Assembly (NCBI GenBank): GCA_947476285.1
Contig: CANJPU010000002.1
Location: 101,787-165,786, forward strand
Reading direction: 5' to 3'
DNA: 64,000 nucleotides
Source: Comamonadaceae bacterium
Lineage (GTDB): Bacteria > Pseudomonadota > Gammaproteobacteria > Burkholderiales > Burkholderiaceae_C
Shown here: one piece after another, positions 63,916 through 64,000 of the stretch
How the letters are laid out: every line of letters begins with the position of its first letter
How positions within the stretch are numbered: the stretch's first letter is position 1
Notes under the pieces: model-generated
The model's database searches: none
What the model was told of the DNA's origin: nothing
Seen by the model: only the letters and a program-made list of their open reading frames with translations
Translations under genes and position numbers: made by a program

Positions 63916-64000
63916 ATAGGGGTAGGGAAGGCGCAAGCCTCCCCTCCCTCCGCACCGTGCATGCAGTTCTCCCGCACACGGCGCTCCAGTCGATGAAGTC
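63916..64000 (-). mobile_element. 3' end of a group II intron (domains V and VI), truncated by window edge
   Basis: Minus strand GAGCGCCGTGTGCGGGAGAACTGCATGCACGGTGC (63986-63952) folds as a D5-like hairpin with AGC triad and 2-nt bulge, followed by D6-like GGAGGGGAGGCTTGCGCCTTCCCTACCCCTAT with unpaired A 8 nt from a terminal AT. Confidence 0.65.

Noticed and set aside
63401-64000. Group IIC intron inserted after the 224-bp hairpin
   Set aside because: The hairpin lies ~290 bp away on the 3'-exon side of the minus-strand intron, whereas IIC introns insert downstream of a 5'-exon hairpin
1-64000. CRISPR arrays, rRNA and tRNA genes, antiphage or secondary-metabolite systems
   Set aside because: No regularly spaced repeats, no recognisable structural RNA genes and no defence or NRPS/PKS domains seen; content is metabolic

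Overview
A 64 kb, GC-rich, almost wholly protein-coding chromosomal window. Gene content (Bug-type SBPs, CaiB/BaiF CoA-transferases, MmgE/PrpD, GntR/FCD regulators) is typical of Betaproteobacteria/Burkholderiales; this taxon call is inference. It is essentially one large catabolic island for CoA-activated organic acids. I count 10 intact Bug/TctC-type periplasmic substrate-binding proteins and one decayed remnant, with no TctA/TctB membrane subunits in the window. They are interleaved with CoA-transferases, acyl-CoA dehydrogenases, crotonases, MaoC hydratases, thiolase-superfamily enzymes and CoA-ester lyases, plus a biotin-dependent acyl-CoA carboxylase and a split B12-dependent mutase with MeaB. 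The most notable points are: (1) an 18-gene, ~20.8 kb co-directional run (31901-52695) with five Bug genes, a split mutase whose specificity residues read as methylmalonyl-CoA type, and a terminal TPR/GT41 OGT-like gene; (2) a MaoC + DUF35 + Cys-less thiolase module that looks like an Ltp2/ChsH2-type retro-aldolase, next to an acyl-CoA ligase and a NitT/TauT-type ABC importer; (3) a liu/atu-like carboxylase pathway whose only lyase is CitE-type; (4) three pseudogene/remnant loci (Bug fragment, internally deleted crotonase, cyclase-family fragment); (5) a shared AATGTATAC motif and an 18-bp perfect palindrome at divergent promoters; (6) a 224-bp composite inverted repeat and the 3' end (domains V/VI) of a group II intron at the right edge; (7) a 35-nt mobile-looking repeat present three times. 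No rRNA, tRNA or CRISPR was recognised. All functional calls come from reading translated ORFs, with no database search.
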